Shown here: in pieces, positions 24,537 to 33,944 of the stretch
Layout: each line of letters opens with the position of its first letter
Numbering within the stretch: the first letter of the stretch is position 1
Assembly (NCBI GenBank): GCA_044233795.1
Contig: JBIIJL010000006.1
Location: 1-43,755, forward strand
Source of the DNA: JBIIJL01 sp044233795
GTDB lineage: Bacteria; Pseudomonadota; Gammaproteobacteria; Legionellales; Legionellaceae
Length of the DNA: 43,755 nt
Reading direction: 5' to 3'
Program-made: the position numbers and the translations under genes
The notes under the pieces: model-generated
The model's database searches: none
Seen by the model: the letters and a program-made list of their open reading frames with translations, nothing else
What the model was told of the DNA's origin: nothing

Positions 24537-27158
24537 ATGCCGACAACTCAGGTTGCTTATCTCACCGAACTCGCACTGCGTGCTGCTGCCAATACCACCT
24601 CAAAAGAGCTTGCCGATGTAGGGGGGCAAATTCAAGCGATGAAGGATGTTGCAACAGAACGCCTTACTTCAGGGGTGAATTCTGCCATTGAGGAAGTAAA
24701 GGGCGGGAGCTTGCAAACTGAAATTATAGGGCTTGCTATTGCAGGAGTGGCTCTTGGTGTTGAAGCGCTAAAACAACAAATTGATGTCATTAGAGATCAG
24801 CGCCTACTGCTTAATAGAGAGATAGAGGCGGGCATTGGTACGTTTATTTTACCAGATGATAAAGAGCAAAAAGATTTAACGTCGGAAGAAAAAACTGTTA
24901 AAGCATTTCTGCTCTTAGCTAAGCAATATCACTCATTTTTTCCATATTTAAGCATTCACACAACTGCTATCCAAGCACCTGCCAAAGGAAAAATGTATGC
25001 AGCGATGCAGCTCTATCGCATGAGTGAGGCGCTTGGTCAGTCTGTTCCTAGTAAAAAAGCATTAGAGCAGCATCGAGCTTCAATATGTTCTTTTCTAAAA
25101 ACTTCCTTGCCAGGAGTACTTGAGGATATAGTGCTAGGATTTCAGACTGATTCAAAAGTAGGTGCCTTTTTTGAGTCATTGTATGAGAAAAAAAATTATC
25201 TGAATGATAGGCGCGCGCCCCGATTTATTATTATATGCCTTGCGAATCTCTTATGGAACCTTCAGCATCCGGTTGATCCCATCACAGGATTTCCCCTCCC
25301 ACTTGGCCGTTGTATTGAAATTTGCCGGGATGTTGAGCTATTTATAAATCAGCTGTTAGACCCAACGCTGTCACCCTATCTTGAAACCATCGATACCAAG
25401 CATAATGACGTTATCACTTTTGTGACGCAACTTGAGGTATATGTCATTACCTTGCGTGAAGCTTACACGGACCAACAGTTGCACGCCTTAAACTTTACTG
25501 AAATCACCAACAGCGCACACCGTGCTTTGCGCGTGATGGATATCTGTCTATATAAGCTTATCTATAAAACACATAATCAGCTAACTAAAAGAGATGAACC
25601 AAATGCGAAGGCTGCTGAAACATTGGGTGGTATGATTACTTATCTTAACTTGATGTTAAGGCGTAGCCCAGGTTTGTTGACAAGCTTTCATCCCATCCCC
25701 CAATGGATAGGAAAAGATCAGTTGGTTAATTCATCTCCACGGACAATAGTAGATGTTCTGATTATCTTTAGTCATTTGACGCACGACCAGAGAGAGGTGA
25801 TTTATAAACAAATTCTTGCTAGTAAATATCGAAGTTCCGCAGCTTTTGTTCAAGAATTAAAAAAACTATCAAACCAGTTTATTCAACCTTTTAAAGTTAT
25901 TGCAAAAAAAGAGCTACATGCCTCGATCACTCTTCCGAGGCAGCATGAGGTTCACTGTCTTACAGCAAGACGTTTCATCCCATTCATGACCTTGCTGATA
26001 GAAGATTTTCAGTTGCCAGTTGATACCTTTGTGGCACCTCATGCAGAGCTGAGTGGAATATCGGTTGTGGATACAACACCAATATTATCTGGATTTGAGC
26101 AAGCTGAAGCAATTAATCTTCAGGCACAAAAAGGCGGTGGGTATTATACGTGGACATTGGCACCGTTCTTGGAAGCGTCTACAGAGCTTGATGTATTGCC
26201 AGTTTATCAATACCGCATGACCCAAGTTACGAAATTAGTAGATAGCGTTGGGGAGCTTGTTGCAAGTTACCGCAACTTTCTTACGCAGAAAACTTTCCAG
26301 ATTTTTCTGATTAATTGCTTGAGTAAGGTTCGCAAAGAGCATGCAGTCTTGGAGCAGAAAATCAAGGAAGCAGATGATAGCCTCGAGCATAATGAGCAAA
26401 TAAGTCGGGGTTTGCTTGCAATTCTTCGACCTATGACAACTGAGCTTAATTTAAGTCTAGATGATTTATTACGTGCTACCTCAAATTTCGAAGAAGTTGT
26501 TAGTGAACCTGATTTCACTGAGCTTCAACGAGAGTTGTTATCTAATAAAATTAGTATCATTGATAATAAATATAGGGAGCTATTTGCCGAGGACAGTGGT
26601 CTTGGAGTCTTTATTATCCCTGAGGTTTTAGCAGCTGAATCAAAAGCCGCGCCCCGCGGCGTCCCCTTGGTTGCGTCTGCACCATCTGCGCATCCTTGGG
26701 TCGATAGTCAACAAGTGCTTGCTTTAAGGAAGTTAGTACAGTTTTGTTATGATGCTCTATCATATTTCAGTCGAGAGGGGCACAAGGGGTTATTGTTACG
26801 AAAGTTGTTGGAGATGATCGATAGCAAAACCAATTTAACTGACGATTTGGTTAGGCATGTGGTAATGGAGTTAACCCGAGTGACCACAACCTACAGAGAA
26901 ACTTGGTTTTTTCAGGCGGGGTATGGGCAGACGCGATCAGCTCAAGCGCTGGTTTCGGCTATTAAAAACCCGAATTTGAATAAGGTGTTACCACTTGCTG
27001 CCATCATCTTTCAGGAAAGAGAAGTTAACATCAGCGCTCTCACAGATGACGATATCTTGTGTCAGTTTATGAGTTTGCGCAAATCTTATAAACAAATAAA
27101 TGAGCCTTTGATAAATATGCAGATTAATCAGAGGCCTTTCACAAGTAGTCTTGCTTAA
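24537..27158 (+). CDS. Large protein of unknown function (873 residues)
   Basis: Not recognised. A strong GGAGG precedes the ATG. The protein is mainly helical and soluble-looking; a weakly hydrophobic alanine/glycine-rich segment lies at about 62-78 (GLAIAGVALGVEAL). A coiled-coil stretch is at about 595-622 (EHAVLEQKIKEADDSLEHN), and a short Ala/Pro-rich linker around 697-720 separates the last ~150 residues. No signal peptide, catalytic motif or repeat family was identified. It is monocistronic, converges on fabI with only 9 bp between the stops, and sits beside IS relics and an ankyrin effector-like gene. A secreted effector is a reasonable guess on context only. Confidence 0.8.
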   Translation: MPTTQVAYLTELALRAAANTTSKELADVGGQIQAMKDVATERLTSGVNSAIEEVKGGSLQTEIIGLAIAGVALGVEALKQQIDVIRDQRLLLNREIEAGIGTFILPDDKEQKDLTSEEKTVKAFLLLAKQYHSFFPYLSIHTTAIQAPAKGKMYAAMQLYRMSEALGQSVPSKKALEQHRASICSFLKTSLPGVLEDIVLGFQTDSKVGAFFESLYEKKNYLNDRRAPRFIIICLANLLWNLQHPVDPITGFPLPLGRCIEICRDVELFINQLLDPTLSPYLETIDTKHNDVITFVTQLEVYVITLREAYTDQQLHALNFTEITNSAHRALRVMDICLYKLIYKTHNQLTKRDEPNAKAAETLGGMITYLNLMLRRSPGLLTSFHPIPQWIGKDQLVNSSPRTIVDVLIIFSHLTHDQREVIYKQILASKYRSSAAFVQELKKLSNQFIQPFKVIAKKELHASITLPRQHEVHCLTARRFIPFMTLLIEDFQLPVDTFVAPHAELSGISVVDTTPILSGFEQAEAINLQAQKGGGYYTWTLAPFLEASTELDVLPVYQYRMTQVTKLVDSVGELVASYRNFLTQKTFQIFLINCLSKVRKEHAVLEQKIKEADDSLEHNEQISRGLLAILRPMTTELNLSLDDLLRATSNFEEVVSEPDFTELQRELLSNKISIIDNKYRELFAEDSGLGVFIIPEVLAAESKAAPRGVPLVASAPSAHPWVDSQQVLALRKLVQFCYDALSYFSREGHKGLLLRKLLEMIDSKTNLTDDLVRHVVMELTRVTTTYRETWFFQAGYGQTRSAQALVSAIKNPNLNKVLPLAAIIFQEREVNISALTDDDILCQFMSLRKSYKQINEPLINMQINQRPFTSSLA

Positions 27159-27167
27159 AGATGATGA

Positions 27168-27956
27168 TTATTCATCTAAGTTAACCATAGATACGGCATG
27201 ATATCCGGCATCTACATGTACTACTTCTCCTGTGATACCGGAGGCTAGATCTGAGCATAAAAATGCAGCCGTGTTACCAACTTCAGTCGCTGTGATATTA
27301 CGTCTTAGAGGTGCTATATTCGCGTAGGCGTTTTGTATTTTTCTAAAATCTTTGATGCCGGCTGCAGCAAGTGTTTTTATAGGGCCGGCTGATATCGCAT
27401 TCACTCTAAGACCACGAGGGCCTAAGCTTTGAGCGAGATATCTAACGGCTGCTTCAAGGCTTGCCTTCGCAATGCCCATAACATTGTAATTTGGTACGGC
27501 TTTTTCGGCACCATAGTATGTTAAGGTGAGAATGGAGCCGTTCGTGTCTTGCATCATCGGTAATGCGGCTTTTGATAAAGCAACCAAACTATAGGCGCTG
27601 ATATCGTGGGCGATACGGAACCCTTCGCGAGTAGCATTGTCTATATAATCGCCAGCAATTTGATCGGCAGGGGCATAAGCTACAGAGTGGATGAGAATAT
27701 CGAGTTGATTCCAGTGGGTTGATAATTGTTGTAAAGCGTGGTTTATCTCAGTATCAGATGCCACATCGCAGGGAAATGTTAGGCTTGAGCCAAATTCACT
27801 GGCCATTTTTTCTACACGATCTTTGATTTTATCATTTTGATAAGTGAAGGCAAGTTCAGCACCTTGCTCGTGGAGAGATTGGGCAATACCATAGGCAATG
27901 GAGCGGTTACTTACTAAACCCAGAATCAGAGCTTTCTTTCCGTGTAAAAATCCCAT
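27168..27956 (-). CDS. fabI: Enoyl-[acyl-carrier-protein] reductase (NADH)
   Basis: Last step of fatty-acid elongation, reducing trans-2-enoyl-ACP. 262 residues; ATG behind AAGGGG. SDR fold with the FabI-type nucleotide site GLVSNRSIAYGIA, and catalytic Y147, Y157 and K164 in TYYGAEKAVPNYNVMGIAK. The inhibitor-site residue equivalent to E. coli G93 is alanine here (SVAYAP), as in several FabI proteins. udk ends 35 bp upstream on the same strand, so they may be co-transcribed. Confidence 0.96.
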   Translation of the reverse strand: MGFLHGKKALILGLVSNRSIAYGIAQSLHEQGAELAFTYQNDKIKDRVEKMASEFGSSLTFPCDVASDTEINHALQQLSTHWNQLDILIHSVAYAPADQIAGDYIDNATREGFRIAHDISAYSLVALSKAALPMMQDTNGSILTLTYYGAEKAVPNYNVMGIAKASLEAAVRYLAQSLGPRGLRVNAISAGPIKTLAAAGIKDFRKIQNAYANIAPLRRNITATEVGNTAAFLCSDLASGITGEVVHVDAGYHAVSMVNLDE

Positions 27957-27991
27957 TACAAACCCCTTAGTATTGTCAGTTTTTAATTTAC

Positions 27992-28627
27992 TTATTTCTG
28001 AGCATTGGTGACCAAAAGTTCACGCATTTTCGCTTGAATCATATCAATAGCTATTCTATTTTCACCACCTCTCGGTACAATTAAATCAGCATAACGACTT
28101 GATGGTTCGATGAATTGTAAATACATCGGACGAACTGTTGTTTCATATTGGTGCAGAACCGACTCAAAAGATCGATGACGTTCAACGACGTCACGTTTTA
28201 AGCGACGAATCAAGCATACATCAAGAGGAGCTGACATAAAAATTCGAATATCCATGATTTCACGTAATAACTTGTCAGTAAAGAGCAAAATGCCCTCTAA
28301 AACAATGATAGTATGCTGTCCAATACGGCGTGTTTCGGAGAGACGCATGTGTTTTGTATGTGAGTAGATGGGGATCTCTACCGATTGACCTTGTTGCAGC
28401 TGGGACAGGTGTTTGTGCAATAATGCATGGTCGAATGAATCTGGATGGTCATAGTTGATTTTCTCACGTTCAGAGAGCTGCAAATGCCCATTGTCTTTAT
28501 AATAAGCATCCTCAGAGATCACCACTACTTGATCTGAGCCAAGTTCATTGACAATAGTATTTGCAAGTAAGCTCTTACCTGAAGCAGAAGGGCCCGATAT
28601 TCCGATGATAATGGCTTGTTTGGTCAT
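27992..28627 (-). CDS. udk: Uridine kinase
   Basis: Salvage kinase forming UMP/CMP from uridine/cytidine. The ATG at 28627 gives MTKQAIIIGISGPSASGKSL, 211 residues against 213 in E. coli; the in-frame ATG at 28684 would add 19 hydrophobic residues not found in the family. P-loop GPSASGKS at about 12-19; the later motifs YDHPDSFDH, LEGILLFTD, RRLKRDVVERHRS and IVPRGGENRIAID match the family along its length. The ribosome site is weak. Confidence 0.94.
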   Translation of the reverse strand: MTKQAIIIGISGPSASGKSLLANTIVNELGSDQVVVISEDAYYKDNGHLQLSEREKINYDHPDSFDHALLHKHLSQLQQGQSVEIPIYSHTKHMRLSETRRIGQHTIIVLEGILLFTDKLLREIMDIRIFMSAPLDVCLIRRLKRDVVERHRSFESVLHQYETTVRPMYLQFIEPSSRYADLIVPRGGENRIAIDMIQAKMRELLVTNAQK

Positions 28628-28699
28628 GTGAATATGATATAAAAAATTTGAGCAAATGGTAAAGCTTATTAACTTTGATTTCAATAGGGCTGAAGCTTG

Positions 28700-28891
28700 C
28701 TATTTCCGCCTAAATTTGTCGAATAGGTAAGGAATGGAGCACCAACCCACCAATCCCTCGGCGATTAAGATGAGACCTAGAATCATATAGAAGGCTTGGC
28801 TCATGCCGATGAATGCTGCGATAAAGAGTAAGGCACCTATTAATGTTCGGTTGACTCTATCTGACTTGTCAATATTACAGCTTATCTTCAA
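28700..28891 (-). CDS. DUF2892-like small inner-membrane protein
   Basis: 63 residues from a TTG at 28891. The TTG is chosen because AAGGA lies about 8-10 nt before it and no ATG is in place. The protein has the DUF2892 (YgaP-type membrane domain) layout: N-terminal polar segment with DRVNRTLIGALLF, two membrane helices (about 15-32 and 34-52), and the closing GLVGWCSIPYLF in which the family's conserved Gly-x-Cys is recognisable. The function of stand-alone members is unclear. Confidence 0.7.
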   Translation of the reverse strand: MKISCNIDKSDRVNRTLIGALLFIAAFIGMSQAFYMILGLILIAEGLVGWCSIPYLFDKFRRK

Positions 28892-28970
28892 TTTATATCA
28901 TCCTTATCTTTATTGCATCAGGGCATTATATACAGATATTTTACGCTATGTCAGTGGTTATAATAATAAC

Positions 28971-29513
28971 TTACCGAGGTCGTTTAAGGAGCACATACAG
29001 CGCCCCATTTCCACCATCGCGGGGCCGTGCGCTATGGAACGCTAGTACTTCACTATATTGTTTAAGCCAGTGATTAACATGATTTTTAATGATGGGTGCT
29101 TCGCCCTGAAGCCCCCCTTTGCCATGGATAATTAATACGCAGCTAGTGGCTGCTTGATAATGCTGCTCTATAAAATCGCTTAATGAATCTCTAGCTACAT
29201 CGATATTTGAACCATGAAGATCTAATCTTGCTTGCCATGGAATTTCACCATTAATTAATGCTCTGAAACGCCTTTTGGGGATAGCTTGATTTAAATGAGC
29301 AATGGTTGTTTCTGAAAGAACGGTATCTTGGTAGTCATTGGATAAATAACGGATACTTTTCAAAGTATTGTTTGGGAGAGGAATTGTTTGATGCGTTTTT
29401 TTTGGCAACGTGGGAGGTTGTATTTTCGGTGTATTTTTTAATGGAGTAACAGAACTCATCAATTCTCTAAATAATGCTCGGTCTTCATTTGAAATGGGTT
29501 CATCAGGCATCAT
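28971..29513 (-). CDS. Smr-domain protein
   Basis: 180 residues; two adjacent ATGs (29513, 29510) behind AGAAAGA. The C-terminal Smr domain (about 94-178) has LDLHG at 97-101, HGKGG at 130-134 and the closing DGGNGALYVLLKR. The N-terminal ~90 residues are polar, with the LSNDYQDT region seen in SmrA/SmrB-type proteins. Smr domains are small nucleases; bacterial SmrB cleaves mRNA at collided ribosomes, while other members act on DNA. Whether this is SmrA or SmrB is not resolved by eye. It is divergent from the MFS gene, with a TATAAT -10 candidate on its strand (29539-29544). Confidence 0.85.
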   Translation of the reverse strand: MMPDEPISNEDRALFRELMSSVTPLKNTPKIQPPTLPKKTHQTIPLPNNTLKSIRYLSNDYQDTVLSETTIAHLNQAIPKRRFRALINGEIPWQARLDLHGSNIDVARDSLSDFIEQHYQAATSCVLIIHGKGGLQGEAPIIKNHVNHWLKQYSEVLAFHSARPRDGGNGALYVLLKRPR

Positions 29514-29565
29514 TCTTTCTCACGAGTGCTTCATGTTGATTATATACCGTTATGGGGTATACCTT

Positions 29566-29593
29566 TTGATGAGAGTATAAAAGGTGATATACT
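29566..29593 (+). promoter_or_regulatory. MFS transporter promoter with inverted repeat
   Basis: TTGATG (29566-29571), 16-bp spacer, TATACT (29588-29593). The -10 is the right arm of a perfect inverted repeat AGTATA-N8-TATACT (29574-29593), and a palindrome GGTATACC lies just upstream (29556-29563). Placement over the spacer and -10 suits a repressor site. Confidence 0.55.
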
Positions 29594-29645
29594 AATAGAT
29601 TAAGCAATTTCTGGACTTTTCACCAATATTTTTTCCAGGTATATC

Positions 29646-30899
29646 ATGAATTATTCACAAAAATCACTAACCTCAATATTGCCATTATTTCTGGTATTAC
29701 TGATTGATGGAATGGGGCTCGGATTGTTGTTTCCTATTTTGAATACAATTTTAGTTGATCCACAAGTTGGGTTTTTACCAGTCGATACCAGCATTGGTGT
29801 ACGGGATTTCTTTTATGGCTTGACCATCGGTATCTTCATGATTTGTTGGTTTTTTGGTGCAGCTATTTTAGGAGATCTCTCCGATAGTGTTGGCCGAAAA
29901 AAGTCTCTGATGATTTGTTTGGTGGGCGCATTTTTAGGGTACTCTTTGTCAGCCATTGCTATCTTAACTCACAATTTTTGGTTGTTGGCCGCGAGTCGGA
30001 TTATTGCGGGTTTTACTGCGGGCAGTCAGCCAATTGCGCAAGCTGCTATTGTCGATGTGAGCACTGAGGATCAAAAAGCTCGCAATATCGGTTTGATTTT
30101 GCTCTCTGTATCGCTTGGTTTTGTGATAGGGCCTATCTGTGGTGGGGTGTTGTCGAATAGCGCGTTGGTTTCATGGTTTGGTTTTGAAACCCCGATGTAT
30201 TTTGCAGCAGGATTAGCGTTGTTGAATGCTGTCTTATTACAACTGACCTTTAAAGAAACACTAAACGCTAGCCCGAAAAGAATCAAGATTCGTTGGCATC
30301 ATGCAGTGCATGTATTTGTTTCTGCGTTTCGTCATTCGGCGATTAAGAAATACTCCCTAGTATTGCTGGTGATGATATTTGGCTGGTCGAATTATTTTTC
30401 TTTTATTTCCTTGTATTTAATGGAGACCTATCATTATGGAGCTATGCAAAATTCTTTTTTTCTGGCAATGATGGGATTTGGTTTTAGCTTGGGGTGTGGA
30501 TACATTGTTGATTATTGCACCAAGCGATTTGCTTTTGAAGGGATAGTCGTGGTTGGATTATTTATTACAGCACTCATGGTGTTGTTAACGCTTCTTTTTG
30601 TGAAAGCTTGGGTGGCATGGCTGGCAACGCTTTTGATTGGGTTAAGTCTTTCAGTTGCTTATTCGGTTTTGCTGACAATTTTCTCTAATCAGGTTTCAGA
30701 TAGTGAGCAAGGTTGGGTCATGGGGGTCACAGGCTCTGTCATGGCATTATGTTTTGGGTTGACTTCTATTTTGACTGGCGTTATTGCGCAAGTAGGGGCT
30801 GCCCTTCCTCTGTTACTTGCAGTGCTTGGCTTGGCTGGTAGTGCCCTGATGATGTATTTGATAAAATATTCAGCAGATAGTGAGCCGCTATATTTATAA
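29646..30899 (+). CDS. Major facilitator superfamily drug/H+ antiporter-like transporter
   Basis: 417 residues with about 12 hydrophobic segments. MFS motif A between helices 2 and 3 is GDLSDSVGRKKSL, and the helix-4/5 area SRIIAGFTAGSQPIAQAAIVD matches TetA-like DHA1 exporters. It could export drugs or metabolites; the substrate cannot be read from sequence. AGGTATATC precedes the ATG. The stop is 13 nt before the prmB ATG, so transcription may run on into prmB-aroC-asd. Confidence 0.88.
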   Translation: MNYSQKSLTSILPLFLVLLIDGMGLGLLFPILNTILVDPQVGFLPVDTSIGVRDFFYGLTIGIFMICWFFGAAILGDLSDSVGRKKSLMICLVGAFLGYSLSAIAILTHNFWLLAASRIIAGFTAGSQPIAQAAIVDVSTEDQKARNIGLILLSVSLGFVIGPICGGVLSNSALVSWFGFETPMYFAAGLALLNAVLLQLTFKETLNASPKRIKIRWHHAVHVFVSAFRHSAIKKYSLVLLVMIFGWSNYFSFISLYLMETYHYGAMQNSFFLAMMGFGFSLGCGYIVDYCTKRFAFEGIVVVGLFITALMVLLTLLFVKAWVAWLATLLIGLSLSVAYSVLLTIFSNQVSDSEQGWVMGVTGSVMALCFGLTSILTGVIAQVGAALPLLLAVLGLAGSALMMYLIKYSADSEPLYL

Positions 30900-30912
30900 T
30901 CATGGAGTTAAA

Positions 30913-31827
30913 ATGCCTGAGCAGTACGATTTGCATGAGTTATCTACTTTGCTTGATGTTTGGCGTTACGGGGTGTCGCTAGCACGGAAGCAAGTGCTTT
31001 ACTATGGCCATGGTACTGATAATGCCGAGGATGATATACGTGCCTTGATTTTAGGTAGCCTGTCATTGCCGCATGATATCGACCCTTTAATGCTTCAAGC
31101 TCGATTGACTCACAGTGAAAAACAGCGCCTTACCATGCAATTACAAGAACGTATTCTGCGTCATGTGCCAGTCCCATATCTTACACGCGAGGCTTTTTTT
31201 TGCGGATTGCGCTTTTATGTAGATGAACGAGTGCTTATCCCACGTTCACCGATTGCAGAGTTGATTTCGATACAATTTTCACCCTGGGTTCAAGCCCATG
31301 AGGTGACTCGAGTGCTTGATCTTTGCACTGGGAGTGGTTGTATCGGCATTGCTTGTTGCTATGCTTTTCCTGAGGCCAGGGTGGATGCGGTTGATATTTC
31401 AAGTGAGGCGCTTCTTGTTGCTGAAATTAATAAGGAGCGTCATGGTTTGGGTGATGAATTTACTCTTATTAAATCGGATGGTTTTGTGGGTGTTCCGAAA
31501 ACTAAATACGATATTATCGTCAGTAATCCGCCTTATGTGGGTTTTGATGAAATGAGTACGTTGCCTCAGGAGTATCTGCACGAACCACGTATGGCGCTTG
31601 AAGCTACGAAGAATGGTTTAGGCCTGGTTGAAAAAATCTTGGAACATGCTCATGATTATCTTAGTGAAACGGGGATTTTGGTCGTAGAGGTTGGTAATAG
31701 TGAAGAAGTACTGGTTGAGGCTTATCCAGGTCTGTCCTTTACCTGGCTTGACTTTGAGCATGGTGGACATGGGGTTTTTTTGCTGACTCGCCAACAATTG
31801 CAAGATTATTTTATAACACAAACCTAG
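30913..31827 (+). CDS. prmB: Ribosomal protein L3 glutamine methyltransferase
   Basis: SAM-dependent enzyme that N5-methylates a glutamine of ribosomal protein L3. The ATG at 30913 has GGAG 5 bp upstream and gives 304 residues (E. coli 310); the upstream in-frame start at 30880 lies inside the MFS gene and is rejected. SAM-binding motif I is LDLCTGSGCIGIA and the substrate-glutamine motif NPPY is in IIVSNPPYVGFDEM. The PrmB-type N-terminal region (VPVPYLTREAFFCG, then RVLIPRSPIAEL) separates it from PrmC. aroC follows after 9 bp. Confidence 0.93.
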   Translation: MPEQYDLHELSTLLDVWRYGVSLARKQVLYYGHGTDNAEDDIRALILGSLSLPHDIDPLMLQARLTHSEKQRLTMQLQERILRHVPVPYLTREAFFCGLRFYVDERVLIPRSPIAELISIQFSPWVQAHEVTRVLDLCTGSGCIGIACCYAFPEARVDAVDISSEALLVAEINKERHGLGDEFTLIKSDGFVGVPKTKYDIIVSNPPYVGFDEMSTLPQEYLHEPRMALEATKNGLGLVEKILEHAHDYLSETGILVVEVGNSEEVLVEAYPGLSFTWLDFEHGGHGVFLLTRQQLQDYFITQT

Positions 31828-31836
31828 GTCAATTAG

Positions 31837-32904
31837 ATGAGTGGAAATACTTTTGGAGCCTTGTTTACAGTGACGACCTTTGGTGAAAGCCATGGGATTG
31901 CGATAGGCGCCATTATTGATGGATGTCCTCCGGGTATGGAGCTTGATGCTGAAGATATTCAACCATTTTTGGACAAACGCAAACCAGGTCAGTCTAAATA
32001 TACAACGCAACGGCGTGAAGATGATCTGGTAGAGATTTTATCTGGTGTATTTGAAGGGAAAACCACCGGTGCTCCTATCGCGTTGTTGATTAAAAATAGC
32101 GACCAACGTAGTAAAGATTATGAAGCGATCAAAGATCTTTTTCGCCCTGGGCATGCCGATTTTAGCTACCATCATAAATATGGCCATCGAGATTATCGAG
32201 GTGGTGGACGCTCCTCAGCCAGGGAAACAGCAGCGAGGGTTGCTGCAGGTGCAGTAGCTCGTCTTTATCTGAGCCGTATTTTAGGCATAGAGATCTTGGG
32301 TTTTCTAGAGCAAATGGGGCCTGTTGAGCTCTTATTCGATGATGCGAATGCTATTCATGAAAATCATTTTTTTTGTCCAAATTCACACCAGGTGCCAGTA
32401 CTTGAAGCCTTGATTGATGAGCTACGAGCGGCCAAAGACTCAATTGGTGCAAGGGTCGGCGTGCTAGCGAAGGGGGTTCCAGTGGGTTTTGGCGAGCCTG
32501 TGTTTGATAGACTTGATGCAAGTATTGCTCATGCCATGATGTCTATCAATGCAGTGAAAGCTGTTGAAATTGGTGCAGGTTTTGAGGTGGTGACTCAAAA
32601 AGGCAGTGAGCATCGTGACGAGATAAGCTCGCAGGGTTTTTTAAGCAACCATGCGGGTGGCATATTAGGGGGGATTTCAACCGGACAAGAACTGAAGGTC
32701 AGTATCGCTTTGAAACCCACTTCTAGTATTGCCATTCCTGGAAAAACTATCAATACGCTAGGTGAGGATGTTGTAGTTGTGACCAAAGGTCGACACGATC
32801 CTTGTGTTGGGATACGTGCAGTTCCTGTTGCTGAAGCGATGATGGCCTTGGTGTTGATGGATCATTATTTAAGAGACAAAGCCCAAAATGGGCAGATGAG
32901 GTAG
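31837..32904 (+). CDS. aroC: Chorismate synthase
   Basis: FMN-dependent last enzyme of the shikimate pathway, converting EPSP to chorismate. 355 residues, standard length. Signatures: GESHGIAIGAIIDGCPPG, the GRSSARETAARVAAGA block, and RHDPCVGIRAVPVAEAM near the C-terminus. AGGTC precedes the ATG. It sits between prmB and asd with very short gaps, an operon arrangement common in gammaproteobacteria. Confidence 0.96.
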   Translation: MSGNTFGALFTVTTFGESHGIAIGAIIDGCPPGMELDAEDIQPFLDKRKPGQSKYTTQRREDDLVEILSGVFEGKTTGAPIALLIKNSDQRSKDYEAIKDLFRPGHADFSYHHKYGHRDYRGGGRSSARETAARVAAGAVARLYLSRILGIEILGFLEQMGPVELLFDDANAIHENHFFCPNSHQVPVLEALIDELRAAKDSIGARVGVLAKGVPVGFGEPVFDRLDASIAHAMMSINAVKAVEIGAGFEVVTQKGSEHRDEISSQGFLSNHAGGILGGISTGQELKVSIALKPTSSIAIPGKTINTLGEDVVVVTKGRHDPCVGIRAVPVAEAMMALVLMDHYLRDKAQNGQMR

Positions 32905-32907
32905 GCT

Positions 32908-33930
32908 ATGAATAGACGATTAAATATTGCAATTGTTGGGGTGACCGGGGCTGTTGGGAAGACCTTCATTAAAATATTGGAAGAGCGAGAGTTTCCTGTT
33001 GATAATTTTTATCCCTTAGCAAGTGCGCGTTCTGTTGATAAGACTGTGCGGTTTAATGGCTTTGAATTTGCAGTTGGTGATCTTGCTTGCTTTGATTTTA
33101 GTAAGGTTGATATTGCCTTTTTTTCAGCAGGTGGTGCGGTTTCCAAAGAGTATGCGCCGCTAGCAGTTCAGGCGGGGTGCGTTGTTATCGATAATACATC
33201 GTGTTTTCGTTATGATAAGGATATCCCACTCGTTGTTCCTGAAGTGAATCCAGAGCGCATCAAAGACTACAAAAATCGTGGCATTATTGCTAACCCGAAT
33301 TGTTCAACTATTCAGATGGTTGTTGCGTTAAAGCCAATTTACGATGCGGTAGGTATTGCAAGAATCAATGTTGCAACCTACCAAGCAGTTTCTGGTACGG
33401 GAAGCAGGGCTATTTCAGAACTCATCAATCAAGTGGGTGAGTTGTTGAATGGGCGACCAGTTAAACCTTTAGTTTACTCAAAGCAAATTGCATTTAATGT
33501 GTTGCCACATATCGATGAGTTTCTCGAAAATGGCTATACGCGAGAAGAAATGAAGATGGTTTGGGAAACCCGTAAAATTCTAGAGGATGAAGAGATCCTA
33601 GTTAACCCGACGGCAGTTCGCGTCCCTGTTTTATATGGCCATTCTGAGGCAATACATATAGAACTGAAAGCTCCATTAACGGCAGAGGCAGCTCGTAAAT
33701 TACTTTCTAAGGCTAAAGGGGTTGTGTTGGTTGATGATCCTTCAAAAAACAAGTATCCCACACCCATTAGTGATGTTATAGGTCAGGATGACGTGTTCGT
33801 TGGACGTATAAGACAAGATATTTCTCATCCTATGGGTTTAAATATGTGGGTAGTGGCCGATAATGTTCGAAAAGGTGCTGCGACCAACGCAGTTCAAATT
33901 GCTGAGATCCTGCAGCGCGAGTATTTATAA
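32908..33930 (+). CDS. asd: Aspartate-semialdehyde dehydrogenase
   Basis: NADPH-dependent reduction of aspartyl phosphate, leading to diaminopimelate, lysine, threonine and methionine. 340 residues. Nucleotide-binding GVTGAVGKT near the N-terminus; catalytic C132 in NPNCSTIQ; substrate-binding motifs TYQAVSGTGSRAI and GHSEAIHIE. The ATG is 3 nt after the aroC stop, with GAGG inside the aroC end. The protein is of the shorter Gram-positive/Pseudomonas-like Asd type rather than the E. coli type. Confidence 0.95.
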   Translation: MNRRLNIAIVGVTGAVGKTFIKILEEREFPVDNFYPLASARSVDKTVRFNGFEFAVGDLACFDFSKVDIAFFSAGGAVSKEYAPLAVQAGCVVIDNTSCFRYDKDIPLVVPEVNPERIKDYKNRGIIANPNCSTIQMVVALKPIYDAVGIARINVATYQAVSGTGSRAISELINQVGELLNGRPVKPLVYSKQIAFNVLPHIDEFLENGYTREEMKMVWETRKILEDEEILVNPTAVRVPVLYGHSEAIHIELKAPLTAEAARKLLSKAKGVVLVDDPSKNKYPTPISDVIGQDDVFVGRIRQDISHPMGLNMWVVADNVRKGAATNAVQIAEILQREYL

Positions 33931-33932
33931 CT

Positions 33933-33938
33933 TATAAT
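33933..33938 (+). promoter_or_regulatory. TATAAT -10 directly ahead of the 33945 ATG
   Basis: A perfect TATAAT lies between the asd stop and the ATG at 33945, leaving 6 bp. Transcription from it would begin at or next to the ATG, which has no Shine-Dalgarno. The -35 region is poor. Confidence 0.45.
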
Positions 33939-33944
33939 ATACAT

